Assembly (NCBI GenBank): GCA_031181145.1 | Contig: JAPSLB010000009.1 | Coordinates: 25,983 to 89,982 of the forward strand | Direction of reading: 5' to 3' | Origin: Microvirga sp. | GTDB lineage: Bacteria > Pseudomonadota > Alphaproteobacteria > Rhizobiales > Beijerinckiaceae | Length of the DNA stretch: 64,000 nucleotides | In this document: positions 43,154-53,457 of the stretch, piece after piece | How the letters are laid out: the number at the start of each line of letters is the position of its first letter | How positions within the stretch are numbered: the first letter of the stretch is position 1 | Translations under genes and position numbers: made by a program | Notes under the pieces: generated by a model | The model's database searches: none | What the model saw: the letters and a program-made list of their open reading frames with translations, nothing else | What the model was told of the DNA's origin: nothing

Positions 43154-44493
43154 CACAGAACCTCCTTCAAGGCGGCACACAAGGCCGCGCGGTCATCATC
43201 GGTGTTCACTTCGGTGGAGGCCACGAGCAGCAGGTCGTCCAGGCCGGCTCCAGGCAGCAGGCGCGACACGGGCACGCCTGCGAGCACGCCCTTCTCGGTG
43301 AGACGCTCGACCACTTCCGCCGCGGGCTTCGCGAGCCTCACGGTGAACTCGTTGAAGAACGCCTTGTTGAGGACCTCGACGCCTTTCACACCCGCAAGCT
43401 GGTCCGCGAGCTTGATCGCATTCACATGATTGACGCGGGCAAGCCGCTTCAAGCCCGCCTCGCCGAGCAGGGTCATGTGGATGGTGAAGGCCAACGCGCA
43501 AAGACCTGAATTCGTACAGATATTCGAGGTCGCCTTGTCGCGGCGGATATGCTGCTCGCGGGTCGAGAGCGTGAGCACGAAGCCGCGGTTGCCGTCCGCA
43601 TCCACCGTCTCGCCGCAGAGGCGGCCCGGCATCTGGCGGATGAACTTCGACTGAGTGGCGAAAAGGCCCACATAAGGCCCGCCGAAATTCAGAGCGTTGC
43701 CGATGGACTGCCCCTCGCCCACCACGATATCCGCGCCCTGGCTGCCCGGCGATGCGACGAGGCCGAGCGACACGGCCTCCGTGAACACGGCGATCAGCAG
43801 CGCGCCGTGCTTGTGCGCCTTCTCGGCGATCGGCTTCAGGTCGCGCACGTTGCCGAACACGTCCGGCGACTGCACGACGACGCAGGAGACGCTGTCGTCG
43901 ATCTGCGAAAGAATGTCCTCGTCGCCGGAAACGTCCGGCTGCAGGGTGACGACGCTGTCGCTCGCCATGTCGGAAAGGGTGCGCACCACCTCCGCGTAAT
44001 GCGGGTGCAGGCCGCCGGAGAGCACGGCCTTGCGGCGCTTGGTGACGCGATGCGCCATGAGCACCGCCTCGCCCGTGCCGGTGGAGCCGTCATACATCGA
44101 GGCGTTCGCCACCTCCATGCCGGTGAGCGCGGCCACCTGAGTCTGGAACTCGAAGAGATACTGCAAGGTCCCTTGAGCGATTTCCGGCTGATAAGGCGTA
44201 TAGCTCGTGAGGAACTCGGAGCGCTGGATCAGGTGATCGACGGTGGCGGGAACATGGTGCTTGTAGGCACCCGCGCCCACGAAGAACGGCACGGAGGAAG
44301 CCGAAACGTTCCTGGCGGCCATGCGGGAGAGGATACGTTCGACCTCCAGCTCGCCCTTGCGGCGGGGCAGGTCCACCGGCTCCTTGAGGAGCAGGTTCTT
44401 CGGCACGTCGGCGAACAGCTCGTCCACCGTTTTGATACCGATGCGCGCGAGCATCTCGCTGCGGTCGGAATCGGAGAGAGGCAAATAACGCAT
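43153..44493 (-). CDS. gcvPA: Glycine dehydrogenase (decarboxylating) subunit 1
   Basis: A 446-residue partner subunit of GcvPB, starting [38 protein letters not shown] and LYEFQTQ-like [15 protein letters not shown] are family marks. Together the two replace the single-chain P protein found in many proteobacteria. It starts 17 nt after the OsmC gene on the same strand. The longer open frame to 44571 has no family support. Confidence 0.95.
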   Translation of the reverse strand: MRYLPLSDSDRSEMLARIGIKTVDELFADVPKNLLLKEPVDLPRRKGELEVERILSRMAARNVSASSVPFFVGAGAYKHHVPATVDHLIQRSEFLTSYTPYQPEIAQGTLQYLFEFQTQVAALTGMEVANASMYDGSTGTGEAVLMAHRVTKRRKAVLSGGLHPHYAEVVRTLSDMASDSVVTLQPDVSGDEDILSQIDDSVSCVVVQSPDVFGNVRDLKPIAEKAHKHGALLIAVFTEAVSLGLVASPGSQGADIVVGEGQSIGNALNFGGPYVGLFATQSKFIRQMPGRLCGETVDADGNRGFVLTLSTREQHIRRDKATSNICTNSGLCALAFTIHMTLLGEAGLKRLARVNHVNAIKLADQLAGVKGVEVLNKAFFNEFTVRLAKPAAEVVERLTEKGVLAGVPVSRLLPGAGLDDLLLVASTEVNTDDDRAALCAALKEVL

Positions 44494-44510
44494 CGGCTCA
44501 AAACCTTGGG

Positions 44511-44987
44511 TTAGTGCGATGAGATGCCCGCCACGACGATCTCCGTGAGCACGGAGTTGGCGATGAAGCATTCCTTGTGGGCGAGGTGATGCATGTCGGC
44601 GATCTGCTCAGGGCCGGGAATCCTGTCGCCCGAAAATTCGATGACGGGATACAGCGTGACCTTGGAGATGAAGAGCTTGCCCTTTTCGTTCGGGGTCATC
44701 ACACCCAGCGCCTTGTCTTCGTAGCGGTCCACGACGAAACGCTTCTTGGCGGCGATCCCGAGAAAGGTGAGCATGTGGCAGCTCGACACCGCCGCCACGA
44801 AAGCCTCCTCGGGATCGACCGCGTCTTCGCGGGACAAGGGCAGCGGCACCACGGAGGGCGATGCCGATGCCATGAACTCGATGCCGCCGTCGAACGACCA
44901 GAGATGGCCGCGGCTGTAGCGGTTATCGGAAAAGGCCTCGCCTTCCTGCCGAGTCCAGAGGACATTGGCCGTATATTCGTGCGACAT
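44511..44987 (-). CDS. OsmC family protein inside the glycine cleavage operon
   Basis: A 158-residue OsmC/Ohr-fold protein, usually a thiol-dependent peroxide reductase. The two family cysteines are in [11 protein letters not shown] near residue 70 and HKECFIANS near 140. It lies 15 nt after gcvH and 17 nt before gcvPA, so it must share their transcript and hence the glycine riboswitch. The function may be protection of the lipoyl or thiol groups of the complex, but that is inference. OsmC is not a known subunit of the glycine cleavage system. Confidence 0.88.
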   Translation of the reverse strand: MSHEYTANVLWTRQEGEAFSDNRYSRGHLWSFDGGIEFMASASPSVVPLPLSREDAVDPEEAFVAAVSSCHMLTFLGIAAKKRFVVDRYEDKALGVMTPNEKGKLFISKVTLYPVIEFSGDRIPGPEQIADMHHLAHKECFIANSVLTEIVVAGISSH

Positions 44988-45002
44988 CGGATTTATCTCT
45001 TC

Positions 45003-45377
45003 TTAGGAAATCGACTTCACGAATTCCTGGTACTGCTCTTCGGTGAGAAGACCGTCGAGCTCGCTCTGGTCCGTGAGGCGGATCTTCATGAACCAGCCGC
45101 GACCGGCGGGATCCTCGTTCACGGTGCCGGGAGAAGCTTCGAGCTCGCTGTTGACCTCGACGACCTCGCCGGAAACCGGAGCATAGACTTCGCTCGCGGC
45201 CTTCACGCTCTCGACGACGGCGGCTTCATCACCCTTCGAGAGAGTCTTTCCGACGCTCGGCAGTTCCACGAAGACGACGTCGCCGAGCTGGGATTGAGCG
45301 TAGTCCGAAATGCCCACGATGCCGGCGTCGCCCTCGACGCGGATGTACTCGTGGTCCTTGGTATAGCGCGTGGTCAT
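45003..45377 (-). CDS. gcvH: Glycine cleavage system H protein
   Basis: A 124-residue lipoyl carrier protein. The lipoylated lysine is in [17 protein letters not shown] near residue 60, and the typical N-terminus [14 protein letters not shown] and C-terminal GWFMKIRL are present. It carries aminomethyl from the P protein to the T protein. It lies 20 nt after gcvT and is followed by the OsmC gene. Confidence 0.97.
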   Translation of the reverse strand: MTTRYTKDHEYIRVEGDAGIVGISDYAQSQLGDVVFVELPSVGKTLSKGDEAAVVESVKAASEVYAPVSGEVVEVNSELEASPGTVNEDPAGRGWFMKIRLTDQSELDGLLTEEQYQEFVKSIS

Positions 45378-45397
45378 GGTTCCTGCTCCCTCTGGAA

Positions 45398-46534
45398 TTA
45401 GCGCTTGTAACGATGCGGTGCGAACGGCATGGCCGAGACCTTGGCGGGCAGCGGCTTGCCGCGAACGACGAGATGAAGATCGGTGCCCACGGCGGACACG
45501 TCCTTCAAGACATAGCCCATGGAGACGGGGCCGTTGACGGTGGGGCCGAAGCCGCCCGAGGTCACGATGCCGACCTCGCGCCCGTCGGGCGTGGTGATGG
45601 TGGCGCCTTCGCGGGCCGGAGCGCGGCCCTCGGGCCTGATGCCGACCCGGACGCGAGCGGGACCTTCCTTGATCTCGCGCTGAATGCGCTCGGCACCCGG
45701 GAAGCCTCCTCCCTCGCGGCGGCGCTTCTGGATCGACCAGATCAGGCCGGCCTCGATGGGCGAGGTCGTGGTGTCGATGTCGTGGCCGTAGAGGCACAGG
45801 CCCGCCTCGAGACGAAGCGAGTCGCGCGCCCCGAGACCGATGGGCTTCACCTCCGGGTCGGCGAGGAGCCTGTTCCAGAGCTTCGCCGCGTCTTCGGCCC
45901 TACAAGAGATCTCGAAGCCGTCCTCGCCCGTGTAGCCCGAGCGGGACACGTGGCACGGGACGCCGTCGATCCGCACGTCGGCCGACATCATGAAGGGGAG
46001 AGCGGCGGCCTCAGGCGCGAGCCTGCCGAGAACGGCTTCGGCCGAAGGGCCCTGCAGCGCCATGAGGGCGAGGTCGTCCTTGCGGTCGAGCGAGACGCCT
46101 TTCGGCAGGCGCGCCTGGATGTGGGCGTAATCGGCCTCCTTCATGGAGGCGTTCACCACGAGATAGAGCCGGCCCTCGCGGCCCGGCGCGCCGACGCGGG
46201 TGACCATGAGGTCGTCGAGAATACCGCCGTCATCTGCGAGAAGCTGCGAATAGCGCTGCTGATCGGGCTTGAGGTTCAGCACGTCCGCGGGGATGAGCGC
46301 CTCCAGAGCCCGGGCCACGGTCTCGTGGCTCTCGTCCTCGGCAACCAGGAAAGCCTGTCCCATGTGGGAGACGTCGAACAGGCCCGCATGCTCGCGGGTC
46401 CAGGTGTGCTCGGTCAGGATGCCGGTGGGATACTGAACCGGCATGTCGTAGCCCGCGAAGGGCACCATGCGGGCGCCGAGCGCCACGTGCTCGGCATGAA
46501 GCGGGGTTTGCAGAAGCGGCGCTGGCTCGGCCAT
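45398..46534 (-). CDS. gcvT: Glycine cleavage system T protein (aminomethyltransferase)
   Basis: A 378-residue enzyme that transfers the methylene group from the H-protein aminomethyl to tetrahydrofolate, releasing ammonia. HMGQAFLV near residue 55 and the folate-site region with [16 protein letters not shown] sequence are present; [14 protein letters not shown] near 195 is diagnostic. It is the first gene of the operon, 55 nt downstream of the tandem glycine riboswitch. Confidence 0.97.
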   Translation of the reverse strand: MAEPAPLLQTPLHAEHVALGARMVPFAGYDMPVQYPTGILTEHTWTREHAGLFDVSHMGQAFLVAEDESHETVARALEALIPADVLNLKPDQQRYSQLLADDGGILDDLMVTRVGAPGREGRLYLVVNASMKEADYAHIQARLPKGVSLDRKDDLALMALQGPSAEAVLGRLAPEAAALPFMMSADVRIDGVPCHVSRSGYTGEDGFEISCRAEDAAKLWNRLLADPEVKPIGLGARDSLRLEAGLCLYGHDIDTTTSPIEAGLIWSIQKRRREGGGFPGAERIQREIKEGPARVRVGIRPEGRAPAREGATITTPDGREVGIVTSGGFGPTVNGPVSMGYVLKDVSAVGTDLHLVVRGKPLPAKVSAMPFAPHRYKR

Positions 46535-46589
46535 CGGATTCCCTCAAAGGTGCGCGTTTCTCCGAGCCTTGCGGCCCGTTGCCTTGCGC

Positions 46590-46779
46590 CCCCTCTGTCC
46601 CGAGACCTGAGAGATTTCCCCGACCGCTCGAAGCGGCAGGTTACGCCCGTCGGTGGGCGACGTTTTGAAGCGTCGCCGCTTTCCAGAGTGCCAGCTCCCG
46701 CGCGGTCCTTTGGCCTGAGCGTTTCCGGGGCGGTTGCGCCTTCGGCGCCGGACTTCGAAAGTCCGGTCTCTTCCGCGGG
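46590..46779 (-). promoter_or_regulatory. Tandem glycine riboswitch upstream of gcvT
   Basis: Reading the minus strand, aptamer 1 (46779-46697) shows GGAAGAGACCG, CGCCGAAGGCGCAACC and CTCAGGCCAAAGGACCG. Aptamer 2 (46692-46590) shows CACTCTGGAAAG, CACCGACGGGCGTAACC and CTCAGGTCTCGGGACAGAG. These are the conserved blocks of the glycine riboswitch, present twice with a short linker. The class normally turns on glycine degradation genes when glycine is high. The riboswitch ends 55 nt before the gcvT start, consistent with control at translation initiation or a nearby stop signal. Confidence 0.95.
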
Positions 46780-46818
46780 GATCATCGGCCCTTTAGCTCT
46801 GAAGAGGAAATAGGATCC

Positions 46819-46824
46819 TGTCAA
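46819..46824 (-). promoter_or_regulatory. Possible -35 element of the gcv operon
   Basis: TTGACA is found on the minus strand at 46824-46819, 40 nt before aptamer 1. No good -10 is seen at 16-18 nt spacing (the sequence there reads CAGAGC), so the promoter is only tentative. Confidence 0.25.
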
Positions 46825-46952
46825 CAAATCAGGGCGCCGCACGGGGCCTCTCCCCGTCTTAATTGACTGAAGGCTTCCGAAGCCTCATTGTTGCGCCGTC
46901 ATCCACAGAAGGGGAAAGCGCGGCCTGATCCGGTCGGCAGCTCCTAGTACCG

Positions 46953-48257
46953 TTGCTCGAACTGGTCATCGCTCTTGCTCTCGTCGCCCTGAACGGCGTC
47001 TTCGCGCTTTCAGAACTCGCCATCGTTTCCGCCCGCAGGCCTCGACTGAAGGCCATGGCCGAGCAGGGCCGCGCCGGAGCCAAAACGGCCCTGGGCCTCA
47101 TGGAGGATTCCGGGCGCTTCCTCTCGACGGTCCAGATCGGGATCACCCTCGTGGGCATCCTGGCCGGCGCCTTCTCGGGCGCAGCCCTCGGCAGCCGGCT
47201 GACCCAGATCCTGATGGCGGAAGGCGTCCCGGCGGGCGCGGCCGAGCCGCTCGGCTTCGGCCTCGTCATCGGCCTCATCACCTATCTCTCCATCGTCATC
47301 GGCGAGCTCGTGCCCAAACAGCTCGCCTTGCGCCATCCCGAGGGCATCGCCTGCGCGATGGCCCCCTTGATGCTGGTGCTGTCGAAAGCGGCTGCCCCTG
47401 CGGTGTGGCTCCTCAACGCCTCCACCCGCCTGATCTTCGGCCTGTTCGGCCCATCCTCCGGCGAGGGGACGACCGTGACCGAGGAGGAGATCAAGATGCT
47501 CGTCGGCGAGGCCGAGAGCGCGGGCGTGATCGAGGAGGAGGAACGGCGCATGATCTCCGGCGTCCTGCGCCTTGGAGGCCGGACGGTGCGCGGCCTCATG
47601 ACCCCCCGCACGGACGTGGACTGGATCGATGTCAACGAGGACGCGGAGGCGATCCGCAGCATCCTGATGGAAACCCCGCACTCCCGCCTGCCCGTGAGCG
47701 AGGGCTCGCCCGACAACATCATCGGGGTCGTCCAGTCACGGGCTCTTCTGGCGGCGCTGCTTTCGGACCAGCCGCTGGATGTCCGCGCCCATGTTCAAAG
47801 CGCGCCCATCATTCCCGACACGCTTTACGCGCTGGACGCGCTCGCGGTTCTGCGCGACTCGGAAGTACCCATGGCGCTCGTCCATGACGAGTACGGTCAT
47901 TTCGAGGGCGTGGTCACTCCGGCGGACGCGCTGGAAGCGATCGTCGGCGCCTTCCGGTCCGATGGCGAGGCGCCGGAACCCAACGCCGTGCGCCGAGAGG
48001 ACGGTTCCTGGCTGCTCGCGGGGTCCATGGCCGTCGATGAAATGGCGGACATACTGGGCGTCACCCTGCCGGAACCCCGCAGCTACCATACGGTCGGCGG
48101 CCTGGTGATCAGCGAGCTGGAGCACCTGCCCAGCACGGGCGAGCAGGTGGACGTGCTGGGATGGCGTTTCGAGGTGGTCGACCTGGACGAGCGCCGGATC
48201 GACAAGGTGCTCGCCATGCCCCTGAACCAGAGGGCGGGCTCTGCCGCCCTCTCCTGA
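46953..48257 (+). CDS. CNNM/CorC-type membrane protein (DUF21-CBS-CorC)
   Basis: A 434-residue membrane protein of the hemolysin C/CorB family. Residues 1-190 form the DUF21 membrane domain with three or four helices, residues about 200-320 hold two CBS domains (GLMTPRTDVDWIDVNED opens the first), and about 340-430 is the CorC_HlyC domain. Relatives transport or sense magnesium and cobalt; older hemolysin names are misleading. The start is apparently TTG at 46953, since no ATG or GTG precedes the membrane domain. It is divergent from the gcv operon. Confidence 0.9.
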   Translation: MLELVIALALVALNGVFALSELAIVSARRPRLKAMAEQGRAGAKTALGLMEDSGRFLSTVQIGITLVGILAGAFSGAALGSRLTQILMAEGVPAGAAEPLGFGLVIGLITYLSIVIGELVPKQLALRHPEGIACAMAPLMLVLSKAAAPAVWLLNASTRLIFGLFGPSSGEGTTVTEEEIKMLVGEAESAGVIEEEERRMISGVLRLGGRTVRGLMTPRTDVDWIDVNEDAEAIRSILMETPHSRLPVSEGSPDNIIGVVQSRALLAALLSDQPLDVRAHVQSAPIIPDTLYALDALAVLRDSEVPMALVHDEYGHFEGVVTPADALEAIVGAFRSDGEAPEPNAVRREDGSWLLAGSMAVDEMADILGVTLPEPRSYHTVGGLVISELEHLPSTGEQVDVLGWRFEVVDLDERRIDKVLAMPLNQRAGSAALS

Positions 48258-48281
48258 CGCTCTCCGGAGACTTCTTCAGGG

Positions 48282-48836
48282 TTACCCGCGCCGGCCGCCG
48301 CCGAGACCCACTTCGATCTCGAAGGTGTTGGCACGGGCCGCGGGCACCACGATGTTGTCCTCGACCACGGTCACGGAGGCCTGCGTGCCGCCGGCGGGAA
48401 TGGCCGCCACGGCGGCGCGGCTGCGGGTGGCGATGATGGTCGAGCCGTCCTTGACGACGATCCGCACCGGGACGTTGTAGCGGCCGGCTGAACCACCGCT
48501 GCCCAGGAGGGCCCGGGCCTCGATGCCCACCTTGACGAGCGTGGATCCGTCCGGCTGACCTATGCATTCGCGGGCGAGATTGCTGATGGCGATCTGGCTG
48601 CGCGGGGACGAAGGATCGCCGGCGCGGATCGCGGACCCGCCCTCGAAGATCGTCACCGGCGGGCAATAGACATCGTCCATGGCCTTGGCCTGGACCGGTG
48701 CCAGCGAGGCGCCGCCCGTCAGCAGCATCTCGCCAATCCCGAAGCCGCCCTCACCGGGAGCCCCGCACCCGGCCAGAGCCGAGACGCTTAGAACGGCGAA
48801 TGCCACACCCGCCTTCATATCCAAACTCTTTACCAT
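48282..48836 (-). CDS. Putative lipoprotein of unknown function
   Basis: A 184-residue exported protein with lipobox SALAGC after AGVAFAVLSV; a start six codons later (48818) is equally plausible. The mature protein begins with a glycine-rich stretch and has two further cysteines (DVYCPPVTI, RECIGQPDG), followed by beta-rich sequence such as VPVRIVVKDGSTIIATRSR. I do not recognise a family with certainty. It lies 30 nt after the IalB gene on the same strand, so the two may form an operon of envelope proteins. Confidence 0.75.
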   Translation of the reverse strand: MVKSLDMKAGVAFAVLSVSALAGCGAPGEGGFGIGEMLLTGGASLAPVQAKAMDDVYCPPVTIFEGGSAIRAGDPSSPRSQIAISNLARECIGQPDGSTLVKVGIEARALLGSGGSAGRYNVPVRIVVKDGSTIIATRSRAAVAAIPAGGTQASVTVVEDNIVVPAARANTFEIEVGLGGGRRG

Positions 48837-48866
48837 CGAATCCCCCAGCTCCCGTCTGGCTATTTA

Positions 48867-49379
48867 TTAAGGAAGCGCATCGAAGCCGGTCGCGAATCCG
48901 TTCAGCGACACGGGAATGCCGATGCCCTCCTCCGGCGTCTGGAACACGATGAAGGTGGCAGATTGCCCGGACTTCATCTGGTTGATGAGATTATCTTCCA
49001 TGACGACCTCGGCGACGCAACCTGTGGCCAGACAGCGCACGAATCCGGCGCGGCCGATATCCGTCTGATCGATCTTCAGGCCCAGGCCGGACGGCAGGAG
49101 GATACCCAGGGGCGCAACGACGCGAAGGAGGCGGCTTTTGCCGTCGGCGGTTTTCAACACGATAATCACCAGAGTGACGTTCGGCCGATCCTCCGCCACG
49201 ACGTTCTGGACGAGGGCACATTGCTCGGCCGCGGCCCCCGCGGGGGTTTCGCAGCGCATCTGCCAGTCACCATAGGTGTTCTTCACCATGCCCTGAGCAC
49301 TGGCGCCGCCTGCAGCGGCCAAAGCGGACACGCCGAGGAAAGCCGCCGCCCCGTACTGGATCCATCGCGATACGCCCAT
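48867..49379 (-). CDS. Invasion-associated locus B (IalB) family protein
   Basis: A 170-residue exported protein with signal ending AAAGGASAQG. The family marks are NTYGDWQMRCE, a cysteine pair QCALVQNV, PLGILLPSGLGLKIDQ and FVRCLATGCVAEVVM. The name comes from Bartonella ialB, but the family is common in free-living Hyphomicrobiales, so no virulence is implied. It precedes the lipoprotein gene by 30 nt. Confidence 0.9.
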   Translation of the reverse strand: MGVSRWIQYGAAAFLGVSALAAAGGASAQGMVKNTYGDWQMRCETPAGAAAEQCALVQNVVAEDRPNVTLVIIVLKTADGKSRLLRVVAPLGILLPSGLGLKIDQTDIGRAGFVRCLATGCVAEVVMEDNLINQMKSGQSATFIVFQTPEEGIGIPVSLNGFATGFDALP

Positions 49380-49693
49380 CGGTCTCTCCTTGTTGAACCT
49401 TTGCCCTGAAGGCAGCGGCCCAGCCGCCCCGATCCCAATCTTTGGCCTGTTGGGACCATGGCAGGGGCTATGCTGTCAAGCGAGAGGGGGATAAGTAGGG
49501 CCACAATCGCTTTTGGCGGTTATGACGCACAGATTGCGACCTCAGAACCGTTGCGCTTCGGCGCGTCCTGTGATCTTTGACGTGGATCAAAGGTGATGGC
49601 GCAAGCCGGGCGCCGCTATTCGCGCGTCCGGAGCGTTGCCCTTATGCTTTCGTGGCCACCGGCCACTACATCTTTAGGAGCTTTGGAACGCCG
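49380..49693. other. 314-nt divergent regulatory region between ialB and ctaC
   Basis: No gene is seen. It should hold the ialB promoter (minus) and the ctaC promoter (plus). The main signal is the FNR/FixK-like box at 49577-49590. An in-frame ATG at 49577 would extend ctaC by 39 residues, but the extension lacks similarity and would bury the signal peptide. Confidence 0.6.
49575..49592. promoter_or_regulatory. FNR/FixK-like box upstream of ctaC
   Basis: CTTTGA (49575-49580) and TCAAAG (49587-49592) form a perfect 6-bp dyad with a 6-nt centre. The core TTGAC-N4-ATCAA differs from the FNR/FixK consensus TTGAT-N4-ATCAA at one base. It lies about 104 nt before the ctaC start, so it could act either in activation or repression depending on the transcription start. 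Confidence 0.6.
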
Positions 49694-50548
49694 ATGCGGA
49701 TCGAGAATGGACGTCGATCGGTGACCGCCCTCTCCACGGCAGCGGTCGCACTTGTGTTGGGCATAAGTGAGGCATGGGCTGCCGCAGGCCGCCCCTCTCC
49801 TTGGGAAACCGGCATGCAGGAGATGGTGACCGAGTTGGGACAGAGCGTGTCCAACTTCCACACCTATCTGGTTTGGCTGATCGCCGCGATCTGCCTGTTC
49901 GTACTGGCGCTGCTCCTGGTGATCATCGCCCGCTTCAACGAGCGGAAGAATCCGGTCCCGTCAAAGACCACTCACAACACCCTCCTCGAGGTGGCCTGGA
50001 CGATCATTCCGGTGCTGATCCTCGTGGCGATTGCAATTCCCTCCTTCCGTCTCCTCCGCCAGCAGCTGGTTCCGCCGCCGGCCGACGTGGTCGTGAAGGT
50101 CACCGGCTATTCCTGGTACTGGGGCTACGAGTATCCGGCCGATCAGGGCGGCTTCAAGTTCGACTCGAACATGATCACGGAAGCCAGCGCCCTGAAGCCC
50201 GATCAGCCGCGCCTTCTCGGCGTGGACAACGCCATGGTGGTGCCGGTGGGCAAGGTCGTTCGCGTGCAGGTCACCTCCGCGGACGTGATCCACGCCTTCG
50301 CCCTCCCGTCCTTTGCGGTGAAGATCGACGCCATTCCCGGCCGCCTGAACGAGACCTGGTTCAAGGCCGAGAAGGAAGGCGTTTACTACGGCCAGTGCTC
50401 GGAGCTCTGCGGCAACGGCCATCCCTATATGCCGATCGAAATCCGCGTCGTGAGCGAGCAGCAATATGCCGCTTGGCTGGCCGAGGCGAAGCAGCGTTAT
50501 GCTTCCACGGAAGGCTCGGCTCCGCTCAAGTTCGCGACCGCTCAGTAA
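49694..50548 (+). CDS. ctaC: Cytochrome c oxidase subunit II
   Basis: A 284-residue subunit with a signal peptide (ALVLGISEAWA), two membrane helices at about residues 57-79 and 97-118, and a periplasmic CuA domain. The CuA ligands are in CSELCGNGHPYMPIEI near residue 235 (Cys-x3-Cys-x3-His-x2-Met), and VTGYSWYWGYEYP is the aromatic electron entry region. Start ATG 49694 follows AGGAG at 49676-49680. It is first in the aa3 oxidase operon and receives electrons from cytochrome c. Confidence 0.97.
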   Translation: MRIENGRRSVTALSTAAVALVLGISEAWAAAGRPSPWETGMQEMVTELGQSVSNFHTYLVWLIAAICLFVLALLLVIIARFNERKNPVPSKTTHNTLLEVAWTIIPVLILVAIAIPSFRLLRQQLVPPPADVVVKVTGYSWYWGYEYPADQGGFKFDSNMITEASALKPDQPRLLGVDNAMVVPVGKVVRVQVTSADVIHAFALPSFAVKIDAIPGRLNETWFKAEKEGVYYGQCSELCGNGHPYMPIEIRVVSEQQYAAWLAEAKQRYASTEGSAPLKFATAQ

Positions 50549-50553
50549 TTTAG

Positions 50554-52200
<1,647 letters not shown>

Positions 52201-52210
52201 CCGGCTGAGC

Positions 52211-52303
52211 CGGGCGGCAACCGCCGCCCGCTCCTCCCCGGAGGGCTTGGGCACCGTTCAAGCCCTCCGGCGAGGAGCTGACACCGAGAGGCGCTCGCGC
52301 CTC
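52211..52303 (+). other. Three consecutive hairpins between ctaD and ctaB
   Basis: Hairpin 1: CGGGCGGC (52211-52218) with GCCGCCCG (52223-52230), loop AACC. Hairpin 2: CCGGAGGGCTTG (52238-52249) with CAAGCCCTCCGG (52259-52270), extended past a single mismatch by GCTCCTC (52230-52236) with GAGGAGC (52272-52278). Hairpin 3: GAGGCG (52288-52293) with CGCCTC (52298-52303), loop CTCG, followed by GTTCTTC. They fill most of the 133-nt gap. Hairpin 3 with its pyrimidine-rich tail could be a weak terminator. Confidence 0.75.
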
Positions 52304-52333
52304 GTTCTTCAGCGTTTCGGAAGATCATTGGAT

Positions 52334-53290
52334 ATGAACAATCTGTCGAACAGTTTGACCGAACCCCAAACCCAGAACCTCAATCATACGGGGCTCTCGC
52401 AGGGAGACGTGTCCGACTTCTTCGCCCTTCTGAAGCCGCGGGTCATGTTTCTCGTCGTCTTCACGGCCCTTGTCGGAATGGTGATCAGCCATCCGGACGT
52501 GAATCCCGTGCTGGCTTTCGTGTCCCTTTTGATGATCGCCGTCGGCGGCGGCGCCTCGGGCTGCCTGAACATGTGGTGGGACGCGGACATCGACGCGGTC
52601 ATGACGCGCACGCGCAAGCGCCCGATTCCCGCCGGCAAGATCCAGCCCGGCGAGGCCCTGGCGTTCGGGCTCACCCTGACGGCCGGTTCGGTGCTGATCC
52701 TCGGGCTGGCCAGCAACTGGCTGGCGGCCGGCCTCCTGGCCTTCACCATCTTCTTCTACGTCGTGATCTACTCCATGTGGCTGAAGCGCTCGACGCCGCA
52801 GAACATCGTGATCGGCGGTGCGGCAGGCGCTCTCCCGCCCGTAGTGGCGCAAGCGGCCGTGACCGGCCACGTGGCGTGGGACAGCATCATTCTGTTCGCC
52901 ATCATCTTCATGTGGACGCCGCCCCATTTCTGGGCGCTGGCCCTGGTGAAGTCGAGCGACTACGAGCGCGCCGGCGTTCCCATGATGCCGAACGTCGCCG
53001 GGGAGGATTCGACCCGCTTTCAGATCCTCGTCTACACGGTCCTGCTCGCTCCGCTCGGCATGGTGCCGGTCCTCATGGGATTCGGCGGCCTCGCCTATGC
53101 GATCATCTCGCTCGTCGGCGGGCTCGGAATGCTGGCGCTCGCCGTCCAGGTCTACCGCCTGCGCCAGGGCGAGCCGGCCATGCGCGTGGCCCAGCAGCTC
53201 TTCGGCTTCTCGATCCTTTACCTTTTCCTGCTGTTCGCCACGCTCCTCGCGGAGCACGGCCTCGGCTTCTTCCATCCGGTCATGGGGTGA
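52334..53290 (+). CDS. ctaB: Protoheme IX farnesyltransferase (heme O synthase)
   Basis: A 318-residue UbiA-family membrane enzyme that adds a farnesyl group to heme B to make heme O, precursor of heme A. The prenyl-binding motif is [23 protein letters not shown] near residue 85 (NxxxDxxxD), and [21 protein letters not shown] is characteristic. Nine hydrophobic segments are visible. The start at 52334 begins [14 protein letters not shown]; a longer frame from 52112 overlaps ctaD and is false. It lies within the cox operon. Confidence 0.96.
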   Translation: MNNLSNSLTEPQTQNLNHTGLSQGDVSDFFALLKPRVMFLVVFTALVGMVISHPDVNPVLAFVSLLMIAVGGGASGCLNMWWDADIDAVMTRTRKRPIPAGKIQPGEALAFGLTLTAGSVLILGLASNWLAAGLLAFTIFFYVVIYSMWLKRSTPQNIVIGGAAGALPPVVAQAAVTGHVAWDSIILFAIIFMWTPPHFWALALVKSSDYERAGVPMMPNVAGEDSTRFQILVYTVLLAPLGMVPVLMGFGGLAYAIISLVGGLGMLALAVQVYRLRQGEPAMRVAQQLFGFSILYLFLLFATLLAEHGLGFFHPVMG

Positions 53291-53294
53291 GAGC

Positions 53295-53456
53295 ATGGCG
53301 AACCAGAACTCTTCCTACCGCCTCACTCCCGAGGAGCAACAGCGCCGCAGGCGCCGGTCCATTGCCCTGGGCCTGACCTTGGGCGTCCTGTGCATCCTGC
53401 TGTTCGCGATCACGATCGCGAAGCTGGGTCCTCAGATCCTGAACCGCCCGCTGTGA
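53295..53456 (+). CDS. Small cox-operon membrane protein (CoxF-like)
   Basis: A 53-residue protein with a basic N-terminus (RLTPEEQQRRRRRS) and one membrane helix (IALGLTLGVLCILLFAITIA). It begins 4 nt after ctaB and ends 1 nt before ctaG. Proteins of this size and position occur in rhizobial cox operons under the name CoxF. A role in oxidase assembly is likely by position only. Confidence 0.8.
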   Translation: MANQNSSYRLTPEEQQRRRRRSIALGLTLGVLCILLFAITIAKLGPQILNRPL

Positions 53457-53457
53457 G

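Noticed and set aside
48867-49379. IalB gene considered as a virulence factor
   Set aside because: The family is widespread in free-living alphaproteobacteria, and nothing else in the window suggests pathogenicity.
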